In this document: piece by piece, positions 9,398 through 18,839 of the stretch
Layout of the letters: every line of letters starts with the position of its first letter
Numbering within the stretch: the first letter of the stretch is position 1
Origin: Pseudomonas sp. AN-1
Lineage (GTDB): Bacteria > Pseudomonadota > Gammaproteobacteria > Pseudomonadales > Pseudomonadaceae
Direction of reading: 5' to 3'
Assembly (NCBI RefSeq): GCF_034057115.1
Contig: NZ_CP139195.1
Span: 2,852,001-2,916,000, forward strand
DNA: 64,000 bases
Notes under the pieces: generated by a model
Database searches by the model: none
Told to the model about the DNA's origin: nothing
Seen by the model: the letters and a program-made list of their open reading frames with translations, nothing else
Translations under genes and position numbers: made by a program

Positions 9398-10357
9398 ATG
9401 AGCGTTCGCCTGGGCATCGTCATGGATCCCATCGCCCGCATCGCCTTCAAGAAGGACAGCTCGCTGGCCATGCTGTTCGCCGCCCAGGCCCGCGGCTGGT
9501 CGCTGTTCTACATGGAGCAGAGCGACCTCTATCTGCGCGACGGCCAGGTACGCGCCCGCACGCGGCCGCTGCAGGTCATCCATGACCCCAAGCACTGGTT
9601 CCACCTCGACGACGAGCAGGATCTGGCCCTGCACGAACTGGACGTGGTCCTGATGCGCAAGGATCCGCCCTTCGACAACGAGTTCCTCTATTGCACCCAC
9701 CTGCTCGAGCAGGCCGAGCGCGAGGGCCTGCTGGTGGTCAACCGCCCGCAGAGCCTGCGCGACTGCAACGAGAAGCTGTTCGCCACCCGCTTCCCGCAGT
9801 GCACTCCGCCGACCCTGGTGAGCCGGCGCGTCGACATTCTGCGCGAGTTCGCCGACGAGCAGCGTGACATCATTCTCAAACCCCTGGACGGCATGGGCGG
9901 CTCGTCGATCTTCCACCACCGCCACGGCGACCCCAACCTGTCGGTGATCCTCGAGACCCTGACCGCCCACGGCAGCCGGCAGATCATGGCGCAGCGCTAC
10001 CTGCCGGCGATCAAGGACGGCGACAAGCGCATCCTGATGATCGACGGCGAGCCGGTGCCCTACTGCCTGGCGCGCATCCCGGCGCAGGGCGAGACGCGCG
10101 GCAACCTGGCCGCCGGCGGGCGCGGCGAGGCGCGCCCGCTGACCGAGCGCGACCGCTGGATCGCCGCCCAGGTCGGCCCGACCCTGCGCGACAAGGGCCT
10201 GCTGTTCGTCGGTCTCGACGTGATCGGCGAGCACCTCACCGAGATCAACGTGACCAGCCCGACCTGCATCCGCGAGATCGACGCCGCCTTCGGCACCGAC
10301 ATCGCCGGCCAACTGATGGACGCGATCGCCGGCAAGCTGGCCGCTCGCCAGGGCTGA
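9398..10357 (+). CDS. gshB: Glutathione synthetase
   Basis: 319 residues. It joins gamma-glutamylcysteine and glycine with ATP to make glutathione in the cytoplasm. The N-terminal domain begins with LGIVMDPI and is followed by an ATP-grasp domain (about residues 125-310). The grasp region carries [15 protein letters not shown] and, near the end, [16 protein letters not shown] with the metal-binding Glu and Asn. The ATG at 9398 follows a TGGAGGA ribosome binding site by a normal distance. Length matches the family. The neighbours algH, ruvX and a tonB gene are the usual Pseudomonas arrangement. Confidence 0.96.
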   Translation: MSVRLGIVMDPIARIAFKKDSSLAMLFAAQARGWSLFYMEQSDLYLRDGQVRARTRPLQVIHDPKHWFHLDDEQDLALHELDVVLMRKDPPFDNEFLYCTHLLEQAEREGLLVVNRPQSLRDCNEKLFATRFPQCTPPTLVSRRVDILREFADEQRDIILKPLDGMGGSSIFHHRHGDPNLSVILETLTAHGSRQIMAQRYLPAIKDGDKRILMIDGEPVPYCLARIPAQGETRGNLAAGGRGEARPLTERDRWIAAQVGPTLRDKGLLFVGLDVIGEHLTEINVTSPTCIREIDAAFGTDIAGQLMDAIAGKLAARQG

Positions 10358-10453
10358 GCCGCAGACGGCGGCACGCCGTGGCAAAGCGCCAAGGCGCGGA
10401 GCACTTCATGGACTTTTGCCGGAGCCGGCGGCAGACTGCGCCGACTCCCTGCC

Positions 10454-11359
10454 ATGCGCCAACCGATGAACGCTGCCGTCCACACCTCCTACCCCAGCTC
10501 CGCCGGCGTGCGTCCGGCGGACCGTCTGGGCTTCACCCTGTTCCTCGCCGCCGCCGTGCACCTGGCGCTGATCCTCGGCGTCAGTTTCGCCCTGCCCGAA
10601 CCGAGCCTGGTGAGCAAGACTCTCGACGTCACCCTGGCCAGCTTCAGGAGCGCGGAAAAGCCCAGGCAGGCCGACTTCCTCGCCCAGCACGACCAGCAGG
10701 GCAGCGGCAGCCTGGAGCACAAGGCCACGCCGAAGACCACCGAGCTGGCGCCGTTCCAGGACAGCGAGATCCGCCGCATCGAGCCGCCGGCACAGCCCAA
10801 GGCCAGCCAGCCGCCGCAGCCGAGCAAGGCCGCGGTCGCCACCCGCACGCCGCAGCCGCAGAAGACCCAGGCCAAGGCGGAAACCCCGCGCCCGCCGCAG
10901 CCGGCACAGAAGGCGCCGGAATTCGACAGCAGCCAGCTGTCCTCGGAGATCGCCAGCCTGGAAGCCCAGCTCAGCCACGAGCGCCAGCTGTACGCCAAGC
11001 GCCCGCGCATCCACCGCCTCAACGCCGCCTCGACCATGCGCGACAAGGGTGCCTGGTACAAGGAGGAATGGCGGCGCAAGGTCGAGCGGGTCGGCAACCT
11101 CAACTATCCCGACGCCGCCCGTCGCGAGCGCATCTACGGCAACCTGCGCCTGCTGGTGGCGATCAACCGCGACGGCACCCTGCGCGAGGTGCAGGTGCTG
11201 GAGTCCTCCGGCCAGCCGATCCTCGACCAGGCTGCCCTGCGCATCGTGCGCCTGTCCGCGCCGTTCGCGCCGTTCAGCGGCGACCTCAGCGACGTCGACG
11301 TGCTGGAGATCATCCGCACCTGGCGCTTCGAGCGCGGCGACCGACTCGGCAGCTACTGA
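10454..11359 (+). CDS. tonB3: TonB-like energy transducer (TonB3-type)
   Basis: 301 residues if started at 10454; an alternative ATG at 10466 cannot be excluded and neither has a strong ribosome binding site. One N-terminal membrane anchor (about residues 25-48) is followed by a long Pro/Ala/Lys/Gln-rich periplasm-spanning region (about 70-160). A TonB C-terminal domain covers about 205-300, with [20 protein letters not shown] and a final WRFERGDR. TonB proteins carry proton-motive-force energy to outer-membrane transporters. The P. aeruginosa gene at this position, tonB3, is tied to twitching motility rather than iron uptake. That role fits the Pil-Chp neighbourhood but is inferred from position. 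Confidence 0.85.
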   Translation: MRQPMNAAVHTSYPSSAGVRPADRLGFTLFLAAAVHLALILGVSFALPEPSLVSKTLDVTLASFRSAEKPRQADFLAQHDQQGSGSLEHKATPKTTELAPFQDSEIRRIEPPAQPKASQPPQPSKAAVATRTPQPQKTQAKAETPRPPQPAQKAPEFDSSQLSSEIASLEAQLSHERQLYAKRPRIHRLNAASTMRDKGAWYKEEWRRKVERVGNLNYPDAARRERIYGNLRLLVAINRDGTLREVQVLESSGQPILDQAALRIVRLSAPFAPFSGDLSDVDVLEIIRTWRFERGDRLGSY

Positions 11360-11422
11360 GACCGCACCAGCAAGGCGTACGGCCCCTTGCAGCGACTGCC
11401 CCCACCGCCGAAACTAGGGCCC

Positions 11423-11989
11423 ATGAACACAGACTCCGGCTACCTCAAGCACCACTTCCTGATCGCCATGCCGCACATGACCGATCCCAACTTCGCCCAG
11501 ACGCTGATCTACCTGGTCGAGCACAACCAGCACGGCGCCATGGGTCTGGTGGTCAATCGCCCCGGCGAACTCGACCTGGCCGACGTGCTCGAACAGCTGC
11601 GCCCCGGCAGCGAGCCGGCCGAACACTGCCGGCAGGTACCGATCTACGCCGGCGGCCCGGTGCATACCGACCGCGGCTTCGTCCTCCATCCGCACGGCTG
11701 GCACTACCAGGCCACCCTCGAGCTGGGCGAGCTGGCACTGTCCACCTCGCAGGACGTGCTGCTGGCCATCGCCGACGGCAGCGGCCCGGACCGCCACCTG
11801 ATCGCCCTCGGCTACGCCGGCTGGGAAGCCGGCCAGCTGGAGGCCGAGCTGATCGACAACGCCTGGCTGACCTGCCCGGCCGAGCCGACGGTGCTGTTCG
11901 ACGTCGCCGCCGACCAGCGCCTGCAGCGCGCCGCCGCGGAGCTGGGCGTCGACCTCGGCCTGCTCACCAGCCAGGCCGGCCACGCATGA
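11423..11989 (+). CDS. algH: YqgE/AlgH family protein
   Basis: 188 residues from the ATG at 11423; a start 36 bp earlier adds an atypical Pro-rich leader. The family motifs are the opening [23 protein letters not shown] and [16 protein letters not shown]. It is a small cytoplasmic protein of unclear biochemical function. In P. aeruginosa algH was named for an effect on alginate production. The stop overlaps the ruvX start (ATGA), indicating translational coupling, as is common for yqgE-yqgF pairs. Confidence 0.93.
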   Translation: MNTDSGYLKHHFLIAMPHMTDPNFAQTLIYLVEHNQHGAMGLVVNRPGELDLADVLEQLRPGSEPAEHCRQVPIYAGGPVHTDRGFVLHPHGWHYQATLELGELALSTSQDVLLAIADGSGPDRHLIALGYAGWEAGQLEAELIDNAWLTCPAEPTVLFDVAADQRLQRAAAELGVDLGLLTSQAGHA

Positions 11990-12420
11990 GCGCCCCGCGC
12001 CTGCTGCTCGGCTTCGACTACGGCACCCGGCAGATCGGCGTCGCCGTCGGCCAGGCGATCACCGGCCAGGCCCGCGAGCTGTGCGTGCTCAAGGCGCAGA
12101 ACGGCGTGCCGGACTGGAGCCAGATCGAACGACTGGTCAAGGAGTGGCAGCCGGACGCCATCGTCGTCGGCCTGCCGCTGAACATGGACGGCACGCCCAG
12201 CGAGATGAGCGCCCGCGCCGAGAAGTTCGCCCGCCGCCTGCACGGCCGCTTCAACCTGCCGGTGTTCACCCACGACGAGCGCCTGACCACCTTCGAGGCC
12301 AAGGGCCGGCGCCTGGCCGAGGGCCAGCGCGGCGGCTATCGTGAACGCCCGGTGGACGCCCTGGCCGCCGCCCTGCTGCTCGAGGGCTGGCTGGAACAGC
12401 AGCCCGCCCACCCGCTTTGA
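11986..12420 (+). CDS. ruvX: RuvX/YqgF, Holliday junction resolvase-like nuclease
   Basis: 144 residues. RNase H-fold protein with the motif [16 protein letters not shown] at the N-terminus and a catalytic-type DERLTT near residue 95. A second acidic region, [14 protein letters not shown], ends the protein. In E. coli YqgF has been linked to 16S rRNA 5'-end processing, and family members cut branched DNA, so the substrate is open. The start overlaps the algH stop by 4 bp and the gene ends 17 bp before pyrR. Confidence 0.93.
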   Translation: MSAPRLLLGFDYGTRQIGVAVGQAITGQARELCVLKAQNGVPDWSQIERLVKEWQPDAIVVGLPLNMDGTPSEMSARAEKFARRLHGRFNLPVFTHDERLTTFEAKGRRLAEGQRGGYRERPVDALAAALLLEGWLEQQPAHPL

Positions 12421-12437
12421 CTGCCCGAGGAGTGCCC

Positions 12438-12953
12438 ATGACCCTGCCCGATCCCGCCGCCCTGCTGTCGCAGATGGCTGCCGACCTGCGCGCCCATCTC
12501 GACCGCCGCGGCATCCGCGACCCGCTGTTCGTCGGCATCCACACCGGCGGCGTGTGGGTGGCCCGCGCCCTGCTCGCCGAGCTCGGCCAGGACGACACCG
12601 CGCTGGGCGTGCTCAACGTGTCCTTCTACCGCGACGACTTCAGCCGCCACGGCCTGCACCCGCAGGTGCAGCCCTCGGCGCTGCCGTTCGATGTCGAGGA
12701 CCGCCACCTGGTACTGATCGACGACGTGCTGATGAGCGGGCGCACCGTGCGCGCGGCGCTCAACGCCCTGTTCGACTACGGCCGCCCGGCCAGCGTGACC
12801 CTGGCCTGCCTGCTCGACCTGGACGCCCGCGAGCTGCCGATCCGCGCCGACGTGCTCGGCGCCACCCTGTCGCTGGCCCCCGACCAGCGGGTAAAATTGC
12901 ACGGTCCCGCACCGCTCGCCCTCGAGCTGCAGACCCTCGCCGCCTCCCACTGA
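12438..12953 (+). CDS. pyrR: PyrR, uracil phosphoribosyltransferase-like pyrimidine regulator
   Basis: 171 residues. The PRPP-binding signature [18 protein letters not shown] lies near residues 93-110. In Bacillus PyrR is an RNA-binding attenuator with uracil phosphoribosyltransferase activity. In Pseudomonas it controls pyrimidine genes but the mechanism is less settled. The ATG at 12438 follows CCGAGGAG, a good ribosome binding site; a start at 12417 would overlap ruvX. It is directly followed by pyrB (11 bp gap), which is the expected target operon. I see no obvious attenuator hairpin in the short gap between ruvX and pyrR. Confidence 0.93.
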   Translation: MTLPDPAALLSQMAADLRAHLDRRGIRDPLFVGIHTGGVWVARALLAELGQDDTALGVLNVSFYRDDFSRHGLHPQVQPSALPFDVEDRHLVLIDDVLMSGRTVRAALNALFDYGRPASVTLACLLDLDARELPIRADVLGATLSLAPDQRVKLHGPAPLALELQTLAASH

Positions 12954-12964
12954 GAATTTCCGCG

Positions 12965-13969
12965 ATGACGCCAACCGACGCCAAGCGCCCGTTGCAGCTC
13001 AACGACCAGGGCCAGCTGCGCCATTTCCTCTCGCTCGACGGCCTGCCCCGCGAGCTGCTCACCGAGATCCTCGACACCGCCGACTCCTTCCTCGAGGTCG
13101 GTGCGCGCGCGGTGAAGAAGGTGCCGCTGCTGCGCGGCAAGACCGTGTGCAACGTGTTCTTCGAGAACTCCACGCGCACCCGCACCACCTTCGAGCTGGC
13201 CGCCAAGCGCCTGTCCGCCGACGTGATCACCCTCAACGTGTCGACCTCCTCGACCAGCAAAGGCGAGACCCTGTTCGACACCCTGCGCAACCTCGAGGCG
13301 ATGGCCGCCGACATGTTCGTGGTGCGCCACGCCGACTCGGGCGCCGCGCACTTCATCGCCGAGCACGTCTGCCCCGACGTGGCCATCATCAACGGCGGCG
13401 ACGGCCGCCACGCCCACCCGACCCAGGGCATGCTCGACATGCTGACCATCCGCCGCCACAAGGGCGGCTTCGAGAACCTCTCGGTGGCCATCGTCGGCGA
13501 CATCCTGCACTCGCGGGTGGCGCGCTCCAACATGCTGGCGCTGAAGACCCTCGGCTGCCCGGACATCCGCGTGATCGCACCGAAGACCCTGCTGCCGGTC
13601 GGCATCGAGCAGTACGGCGTGCGCGCCTACACCGACCTCGCCGAAGGCCTCAAGGACGTCGACGTGGTGATCATGCTGCGCCTGCAGCGCGAGCGCATGC
13701 AGGGCGGCCTGCTGCCCAGCCAGGGCGAGTTCTACAAGCTCTACGGCCTCAGCGAGCAGCGCCTGGCGCTGGCCAAGCCGGACGCCATCGTCATGCACCC
13801 GGGGCCGATCAACCGCGGCGTGGAGATCGAGTCGGCGGTGGCCGACGGCGCCCAGTCGGTGATTCTCAACCAGGTAACCTACGGCATTGCCATCCGCATG
13901 GCGGTCCTGTCCATGGCCATGAGCGGCCAGCAGGCCCAGCGCCAGCTCGCACAGGGAGACGGCCAGTGA
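12965..13969 (+). CDS. pyrB: Aspartate carbamoyltransferase catalytic chain
   Basis: 334 residues, identical in length to the P. aeruginosa enzyme. It condenses carbamoyl phosphate and aspartate, the first committed step of pyrimidine synthesis. The carbamoyl-phosphate loop [11 protein letters not shown] lies near residues 65-75. Further conserved segments are HPTQGMLD near residue 145, LRLQRERM near 240 and the terminal [10 protein letters not shown]. Pseudomonas PyrB has an N-terminal extension that binds nucleotide effectors and forms a dodecamer with the inactive PyrC'. The stop overlaps the GTG start of pyrC' by 4 bp, which fits production in equal amounts. Confidence 0.97.
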   Translation: MTPTDAKRPLQLNDQGQLRHFLSLDGLPRELLTEILDTADSFLEVGARAVKKVPLLRGKTVCNVFFENSTRTRTTFELAAKRLSADVITLNVSTSSTSKGETLFDTLRNLEAMAADMFVVRHADSGAAHFIAEHVCPDVAIINGGDGRHAHPTQGMLDMLTIRRHKGGFENLSVAIVGDILHSRVARSNMLALKTLGCPDIRVIAPKTLLPVGIEQYGVRAYTDLAEGLKDVDVVIMLRLQRERMQGGLLPSQGEFYKLYGLSEQRLALAKPDAIVMHPGPINRGVEIESAVADGAQSVILNQVTYGIAIRMAVLSMAMSGQQAQRQLAQGDGQ

Positions 13970-15237
13970 AAGTCAGCATCCACGGCGCCCGCGTCATCGA
14001 TCCGGCCAGCGGCCTCGACCAGGTCAGCGACATCCACATCGAAGGCGGCCGCATCGCCGCCCTCGGCGCGGCCCCGGCCGGCTTCGATGCCGAGCAGCAG
14101 ATCTCCGCCCACGGCCTGATCGCCGCACCCGGGCTGGTCGACCTGGCGGTGAGCCTGCGCGAGCCGGGCTACACCCGCAAGGGCAGCATCGCCAGCGAAA
14201 CCCGCGCCGCCGCCGCCGGCGGCGTCACCAGCCTGTGCTGCCCGCCGCGCACCAAGCCGGTGCTGGACACCTCGGCGGTGGTCGAGCTGATCCTCGATCG
14301 CGCCGCAGCGGCCGGCCACGCCCGCGTGTTCCCCATCGGCGCGCTGACCAAGGGCCTGGAAGGCGAGCAGCTGGCCGAGCTGGTCGCCCTGCGCGACGCC
14401 GGCTGCGTGGCCTTCACCAACGGCCTGGCGCCGCTGGCCGGCAACCGCGTGCTGCGCCGCGCCCTGGAATACGCCGCCACCTTCGATCTGACCGTGGTGT
14501 TCAAGTCGCAGGATGCCGATCTGGCCGAGGGTGGCCTGGCCCACGAGGGTCCCACCGCCAGCTTCCTCGGCCTGCCGGGCATCCCGGAAAGCGCCGAGAC
14601 CGTGGCCCTGGCCCGCGACCTGCTGCTGGTCGAGCAGAGCGGCGTGCGCGCCCACTTCAGCCAGCTGACCAGCGCGCGCGGCGTGGAGATGATCGCCGCG
14701 GCCCAGGCCCGCGGCCTGCCGGTGACCGCGGATGTGGCGCTGTACCAGCTGATCCTCACCGACGAGGCGCTGACCGGCTTCTCCAGCCTGTATCACGTGC
14801 AGCCGCCGCTGCGCTCGCGCGCCGACCGCGACGCCCTGCGCGAGGCGGTGAAGGCCGGCGTGGTGTCGGCCATCGCCAGCCACCACCAGCCCCACGAGCC
14901 GGACGCCAAGCTGGCGCCGTTCGGCGCCACCGAGCCGGGTATCAGCAGCGTGGAGATTCTCCTGCCGCTGGCGCTGACCCTGGTCGAGGACGGCCTGCTC
15001 GACCTGCCGACCCTGCTCGCCCGCCTGACCTGCGGCCCCGCCGCTGCCCTGCGCCTGCCGGTCGGTCGGCTGGGCGTCGGCGAGCATGCCGATCTGGTGC
15101 TGTTCGACACCAAGGCGCAGACCCTGGCCGGCGAGCGCTGGCTGTCGCGCGGCGGCAACAGCCCGTTCCTCGGCCACTGCCTGCCCGGCGCGGTGCGCCA
15201 CACCCTGCAGGGCGGCCGCATCAGCCACCAGGGCTGA
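13966..15237 (+). CDS. pyrC': PyrC', non-catalytic dihydroorotase-like partner of PyrB
   Basis: 423 residues from a GTG start inside the pyrB stop (GTGA). The amidohydrolase fold is intact, but the metal-binding HxH is missing. The site normally read as Asp-x-His-x-His is here [10 protein letters not shown], with Ala61 and Ser63 where the two histidines should be. In Pseudomonas such pseudo-dihydroorotases are needed to assemble active aspartate transcarbamoylase, while a separate PyrC does the catalysis. The C-terminal motif [15 protein letters not shown] is normal for the family. Assignment is strong from sequence and position. Confidence 0.93.
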   Translation: MKVSIHGARVIDPASGLDQVSDIHIEGGRIAALGAAPAGFDAEQQISAHGLIAAPGLVDLAVSLREPGYTRKGSIASETRAAAAGGVTSLCCPPRTKPVLDTSAVVELILDRAAAAGHARVFPIGALTKGLEGEQLAELVALRDAGCVAFTNGLAPLAGNRVLRRALEYAATFDLTVVFKSQDADLAEGGLAHEGPTASFLGLPGIPESAETVALARDLLLVEQSGVRAHFSQLTSARGVEMIAAAQARGLPVTADVALYQLILTDEALTGFSSLYHVQPPLRSRADRDALREAVKAGVVSAIASHHQPHEPDAKLAPFGATEPGISSVEILLPLALTLVEDGLLDLPTLLARLTCGPAAALRLPVGRLGVGEHADLVLFDTKAQTLAGERWLSRGGNSPFLGHCLPGAVRHTLQGGRISHQG

Positions 15238-15249
15238 GCACCGAGCGCA

Positions 15250-15285
15250 AACGACAAGGCCCGCCGATCGGCGGGCCTTGTCGTT
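15250..15285. terminator. Perfect 36-bp palindrome, bidirectional terminator
   Basis: An uninterrupted inverted repeat (AACGACAAGGCCCGCCGA and its complement) lies between the converging ends of pyrC' and the TM2 gene. It can form a very stable hairpin in either transcript. There is no long T tract, so termination efficiency is uncertain. Confidence 0.75.
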
Positions 15286-15297
15286 GCAGCGCCGCGC

Positions 15298-15702
15298 TCA
15301 GAACCAGCGCGCGTTGCGGATCGAGATCTGGTCGTTGAGCGTCCAGAAGTCGTAGAGCACGCCGACGAGGAAGAAGCCGCCGGTGCACAGGTAGAGGATG
15401 CCGGTGATCCACTTGCCCATGTACATGCGGTGCACGCCGAACACGCCGAGGAAGGTCAGCAGGACCCAGGCCACGTTGTAGCTGGTGCGCCCGCTGTGAT
15501 AGCGCAGGTCGGCCTCGCGGTCCATGCCGGGGATCAGCAACAGGTCGATCAGCCAGCCGATGCCGAGCAGGCCGAGGGTGAAGAACCAGAGGGTGCCGGT
15601 GACCGGCCTCCCGTAGTAGAAGCGGTGCGCGCCGAGAAAGCCGAAGATCCACAGCAGGTAGCCGATGGTCTTGCTGTGGGTGTCCCGGTTCAGTGTCGTC
15701 AT
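15298..15702 (-). CDS. TM2 domain-containing membrane protein
   Basis: 134 residues from the ATG at 15700-15702. Two similar halves each start with a TM2-type pattern: GYLLWIFGFLGAHRFYYGRP and, later, VLLTFLGVFGVHRMYMGKW. At least four hydrophobic segments are likely. TM2 domains are found in many small membrane proteins and no biochemical activity is known. It follows pilU on the same strand with a 90-bp gap, so it may be the last gene of a pilT-pilU transcript. A link to pilus function is only positional. Confidence 0.85.
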   Translation of the reverse strand: MTTLNRDTHSKTIGYLLWIFGFLGAHRFYYGRPVTGTLWFFTLGLLGIGWLIDLLLIPGMDREADLRYHSGRTSYNVAWVLLTFLGVFGVHRMYMGKWITGILYLCTGGFFLVGVLYDFWTLNDQISIRNARWF

Positions 15703-15792
15703 GCTGCCCTCCAGTCGGAAAACGGGGTGACAGCCCGAGGCTGCCACCCGGTTTGACCCCGCTCGGCCTGCGGCGTTCCGCCGACGGGCCCC

Positions 15793-16941
15793 TCAGCGCC
15801 GGCGCAGGCCGCTCTGCGGCTCGTCGCTGCCTTCCAGGCTGAGACTGCGGGTCAGGTTGCTCAGGTGCTCGGCATCGGTCTCCGAGCCGAGCTTGATCAT
15901 CAGGCGCAGGTCGTTGGCCGAGTCGGCGTGGGCCAGGGCGTCCTCGTAGGTGATCTCGGCATTGCTGTACAGCTGGTAGAGCGCCTGGTCGAAGGTCTGC
16001 ATGCCCTGCTCGGTGGAGCGCTTCATCAGGTTCTTCAGCTCGTGCACCTCGCCCTTGCGGATCAGGTCGGCGGCCAGCGGCGTGTTGATCAGCACCTCGA
16101 TCACCGCGCGGCGCCCCTTGCCATCGGGCGTCGGCACCAGCTGCTGGGCGACGATGGCCTTGAGGTTGAGCGACAGGTCCATCCACACCTGCTCGTGACG
16201 GTCCGGCGGGAAGAAGTGGATGATGCGGTCGAGCGCCTGGTTGGCGTTGTTGGCGTGCAGGGTGGCCAGGCACAGGTGACCGGTCTCGGCGAAGGCCACC
16301 GCGTAGTCCATGGTCTCGCGGGTGCGCACCTCGCCGATCATGATCACGTCCGGCGCCTGGCGCAGGGTGTTCTTCAGCGCCACCTCGAAGGACTCGGTGT
16401 CGATGCCCACCTCGCGCTGGGTGACGATGCAGCCCTGGTGCTGGTGGATGAACTCGATGGGGTCCTCGATGGAGATGATGTGCCCCTGCGAGTTCTTGTT
16501 GCGGTAGCCGATCATCGCCGCCAGCGAGGTGGACTTGCCCGCGCCGGTGGCGCCGACGAACAGCACCAGGCCGCGCTTGGTCATCGACAGCTGCTTGAGC
16601 ACCTCGGGCAGCTGGAGTTCGTCGAAGGTGGGGATCTGCGTCTCGATGCGGCGCAGCACCATGCCCACCAGGTTGCGCTGGTAGAAGGCGCTGACCCGGA
16701 AGCGGCCGATGCCGCGGGCGCTGATGGCGAAGTTGCACTCGTGGTTGCCGGCGAACTCGCGGCGCTGGTGCTCGTTCATCACGCCCAGCACCGTCTCGCG
16801 GGTCTGCTCCGGCGACATGGCGGTCTTGGTCACCGGCAGGATGCGCCCGTTGACCTTCATCGACGGCGGCACGCCGGCGGTGATGAACAGGTCGGAGCCG
16901 CCCTTCTCGACCATCAGGCGCAGCAGTTTCTCGAATTCCAT
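15793..16941 (-). CDS. pilU: PilU, PilT-like retraction ATPase
   Basis: 382 residues, matching PilU. Cytoplasmic hexameric ATPase that assists PilT in pilus retraction. The Walker A motif is GATGAGKST near residues 130-138. The Walker B region is DVIMIGEVR near residue 200, and a His box TGHLCLATLHANNA follows. The N-terminal PAS-like domain opens with KLLRLMVEKGGSDLFITAG. It carries the C-terminal tail rich in Ser/Glu/Arg that is longer than in PilT. It follows pilT by 49 bp on the same strand. Confidence 0.96.
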   Translation of the reverse strand: MEFEKLLRLMVEKGGSDLFITAGVPPSMKVNGRILPVTKTAMSPEQTRETVLGVMNEHQRREFAGNHECNFAISARGIGRFRVSAFYQRNLVGMVLRRIETQIPTFDELQLPEVLKQLSMTKRGLVLFVGATGAGKSTSLAAMIGYRNKNSQGHIISIEDPIEFIHQHQGCIVTQREVGIDTESFEVALKNTLRQAPDVIMIGEVRTRETMDYAVAFAETGHLCLATLHANNANQALDRIIHFFPPDRHEQVWMDLSLNLKAIVAQQLVPTPDGKGRRAVIEVLINTPLAADLIRKGEVHELKNLMKRSTEQGMQTFDQALYQLYSNAEITYEDALAHADSANDLRLMIKLGSETDAEHLSNLTRSLSLEGSDEPQSGLRRR

Positions 16942-16990
16942 GGATTTCCTCGACGTTCCGGCGCGGCCGTCCGCCGCGCCGGAGACTGTA

Positions 16991-18025
16991 TCAGATGCTT
17001 TCCGGTGCCTTGGCCTTCTCGCGGGCGGCCTCGCGGCTGACCAGCCCCTTGGTCACCAGCGTCTTCAGACAGGCGTCGAGGGTCTGCATGCCCAGCGCGC
17101 CGCCGGTCTGGATCGCCGAGTACATCTGCGCCACCTTGTCCTCGCGGATCAGGTTACGGATCGCCGGGGTGCCGATCATGATCTCGTGGGCGGCCACCCG
17201 GCCGCCGCCGACCTTCTTCAGCAGGGTCTGCGAGATCACCGCCTGCAGCGACTCGGAGAGCATGGAGCGGACCATGGACTTCTCCTCGGCGGGGAACACG
17301 TCGACGATACGGTCGATGGTCTTGGCCGCCGAGGTGGTGTGCAGGGTGCCGAACACCAGGTGGCCGGTTTCCGCCGCGGTCAGCGCCAGGCGGATGGTTT
17401 CCAGGTCGCGCATCTCGCCGACCAGGATGATGTCCGGGTCCTCGCGCAGCGCCGAGCGCAGCGCCTCGGCGAAGCCGAGGGTGTCGCGGTGCACCTCGCG
17501 CTGGTTGACCAGGCACTTCTTCGACTCGTGGACGAATTCGATCGGATCCTCGATGGTGAGGATGTGGTGGTACTTGGTGTTGTTGATGTAGTCGAGCATC
17601 GCCGCCAGGGTGGTCGACTTGCCCGAGCCGGTCGGGCCGGTGACCAGCACCAGGCCGCGCGGTACGTCGGAGACCTTCTTGAACACCTCGCCCATGCCGA
17701 GGTCTTCCATGCTCAGCACCCGCGAGGGAATGGTCCGGAACACTGCGCCGGCGCCGCGGTTCTGGTTGAAGGCGTTGACCCGGAAGCGCGCCACGCCGGG
17801 CACCTCGAAGGAGAAGTCGGTCTCGAGGAACTCCTCGTAATCCTTGCGCTGCTTGTCGTTCATGATGTCGTAGATCAGCGCATGCACCTGCTTGTGCTCC
17901 ATCGGCGGCAGGTTGATGCGACGCACGTCGCCGTCGACGCGGATCATCGGCGGCAGGCCGGCGGAGAGGTGCAGGTCGGATGCGCCCTGCTTGGCGCTGA
18001 AGGCCAGCAGCTCGGTAATATCCAT
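16991..18025 (-). CDS. pilT: PilT, type IV pilus retraction ATPase
   Basis: 344 residues from the ATG at 18023-18025, the exact length of P. aeruginosa PilT. It powers pilus depolymerisation during twitching. Walker A is GPTGSGKST near residues 131-139. The Asp box EDPIEFVHE, Walker B region DIILVGEMRD and His box TGHLVFGTLHT follow in order. The PilT-specific helix AIRNLIREDK near residue 288 is present. It is divergent from yggS across a 71-bp gap that must hold both promoters. Confidence 0.97.
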   Translation of the reverse strand: MDITELLAFSAKQGASDLHLSAGLPPMIRVDGDVRRINLPPMEHKQVHALIYDIMNDKQRKDYEEFLETDFSFEVPGVARFRVNAFNQNRGAGAVFRTIPSRVLSMEDLGMGEVFKKVSDVPRGLVLVTGPTGSGKSTTLAAMLDYINNTKYHHILTIEDPIEFVHESKKCLVNQREVHRDTLGFAEALRSALREDPDIILVGEMRDLETIRLALTAAETGHLVFGTLHTTSAAKTIDRIVDVFPAEEKSMVRSMLSESLQAVISQTLLKKVGGGRVAAHEIMIGTPAIRNLIREDKVAQMYSAIQTGGALGMQTLDACLKTLVTKGLVSREAAREKAKAPESI

Positions 18026-18096
18026 GGGGGTCCCCAATCACAAACTAGCGGGTAGAATGCCGCGACAGCCAGCGGCCGGGCAGGAAGCGGAACCAA

Positions 18097-18804
18097 ATGT
18101 CCACGATCCCAGACAATATTGCAAAGGTCCGAACACGCATCCGTGAGGCAGAGCAAGCCGGCGGCCGTGCCGCCGGCAGCGTGCAGCTGCTGGCGGTGAG
18201 CAAGACCAAGCCGCCCGCAGCGCTGCGCGAGGCCTTCGCCTGCGGCCAGCGCGACTTCGGCGAGAACTACCTGCAGGAGGCCCTGGCCAAGCAGGCCGAG
18301 CTGGCCGACCTCGACCTCGCCTGGCACTTCATCGGCCCGATCCAGTCGAACAAGACCAGGCCGCTGGCCGAGCACTTCGCCTGGGTGCACTCGGTGGACC
18401 GCCTGAAGATCGCCGAACGCCTGTCCGCCCAGCGCCCCGCCAACCTGCCGCCGCTGAACGTCTGCCTGCAGGTCAACGTCAGCGGCGAGACCAGCAAGTC
18501 CGGCTGCTCGCCCGAAGAACTGCCGGCGCTGGCCGCCGCCGTGGCGGCGCTGCCCAACCTGTGCCTGCGCGGCCTGATGGCCATCCCCGAACCCACCCCC
18601 GATGTCGCCGCCCAGCGCGCCGCCTTCGCCCGCCTGCGCGCCCTGCGCGACAGCCTGCCGCTGCCGCTCGACACCCTGTCGATGGGCATGAGCGACGACC
18701 TCGAGGCGGCCATCGCCGAAGGCGCCAGCTGGGTGCGCATCGGCAGCGCGCTGTTCGGCGCCCGCGACTACCCTCACAAATCATCCGCGAGCCCCGCCTC
18801 CTGA
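18097..18804 (+). CDS. yggS: YggS/PLPBP, pyridoxal phosphate homeostasis protein
   Basis: 235 residues. Single-domain alanine-racemase-like barrel that binds pyridoxal 5'-phosphate and helps buffer its level; it has no known catalytic turnover. The PLP lysine lies in LLAVSKTKP near residues 31-39. FGENYLQEA, WHFIGPIQSNK and LSMGMSDDLEAAI are family hallmarks. It is followed by proC 35 bp downstream, and yggS-proC-yggT-yggU is a very common gammaproteobacterial arrangement. Confidence 0.95.
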   Translation: MSTIPDNIAKVRTRIREAEQAGGRAAGSVQLLAVSKTKPPAALREAFACGQRDFGENYLQEALAKQAELADLDLAWHFIGPIQSNKTRPLAEHFAWVHSVDRLKIAERLSAQRPANLPPLNVCLQVNVSGETSKSGCSPEELPALAAAVAALPNLCLRGLMAIPEPTPDVAAQRAAFARLRALRDSLPLPLDTLSMGMSDDLEAAIAEGASWVRIGSALFGARDYPHKSSASPAS

Positions 18805-18839
18805 GGCGCGACTCCCCCGAGCAGACAAGGAATCCCACC

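Noticed and set aside
10378-12420. A 680-residue plus-strand open frame spanning tonB3 to ruvX
   Set aside because: Only its last 144 residues are a real protein (RuvX). The rest is an out-of-frame shadow of tonB3 and algH.
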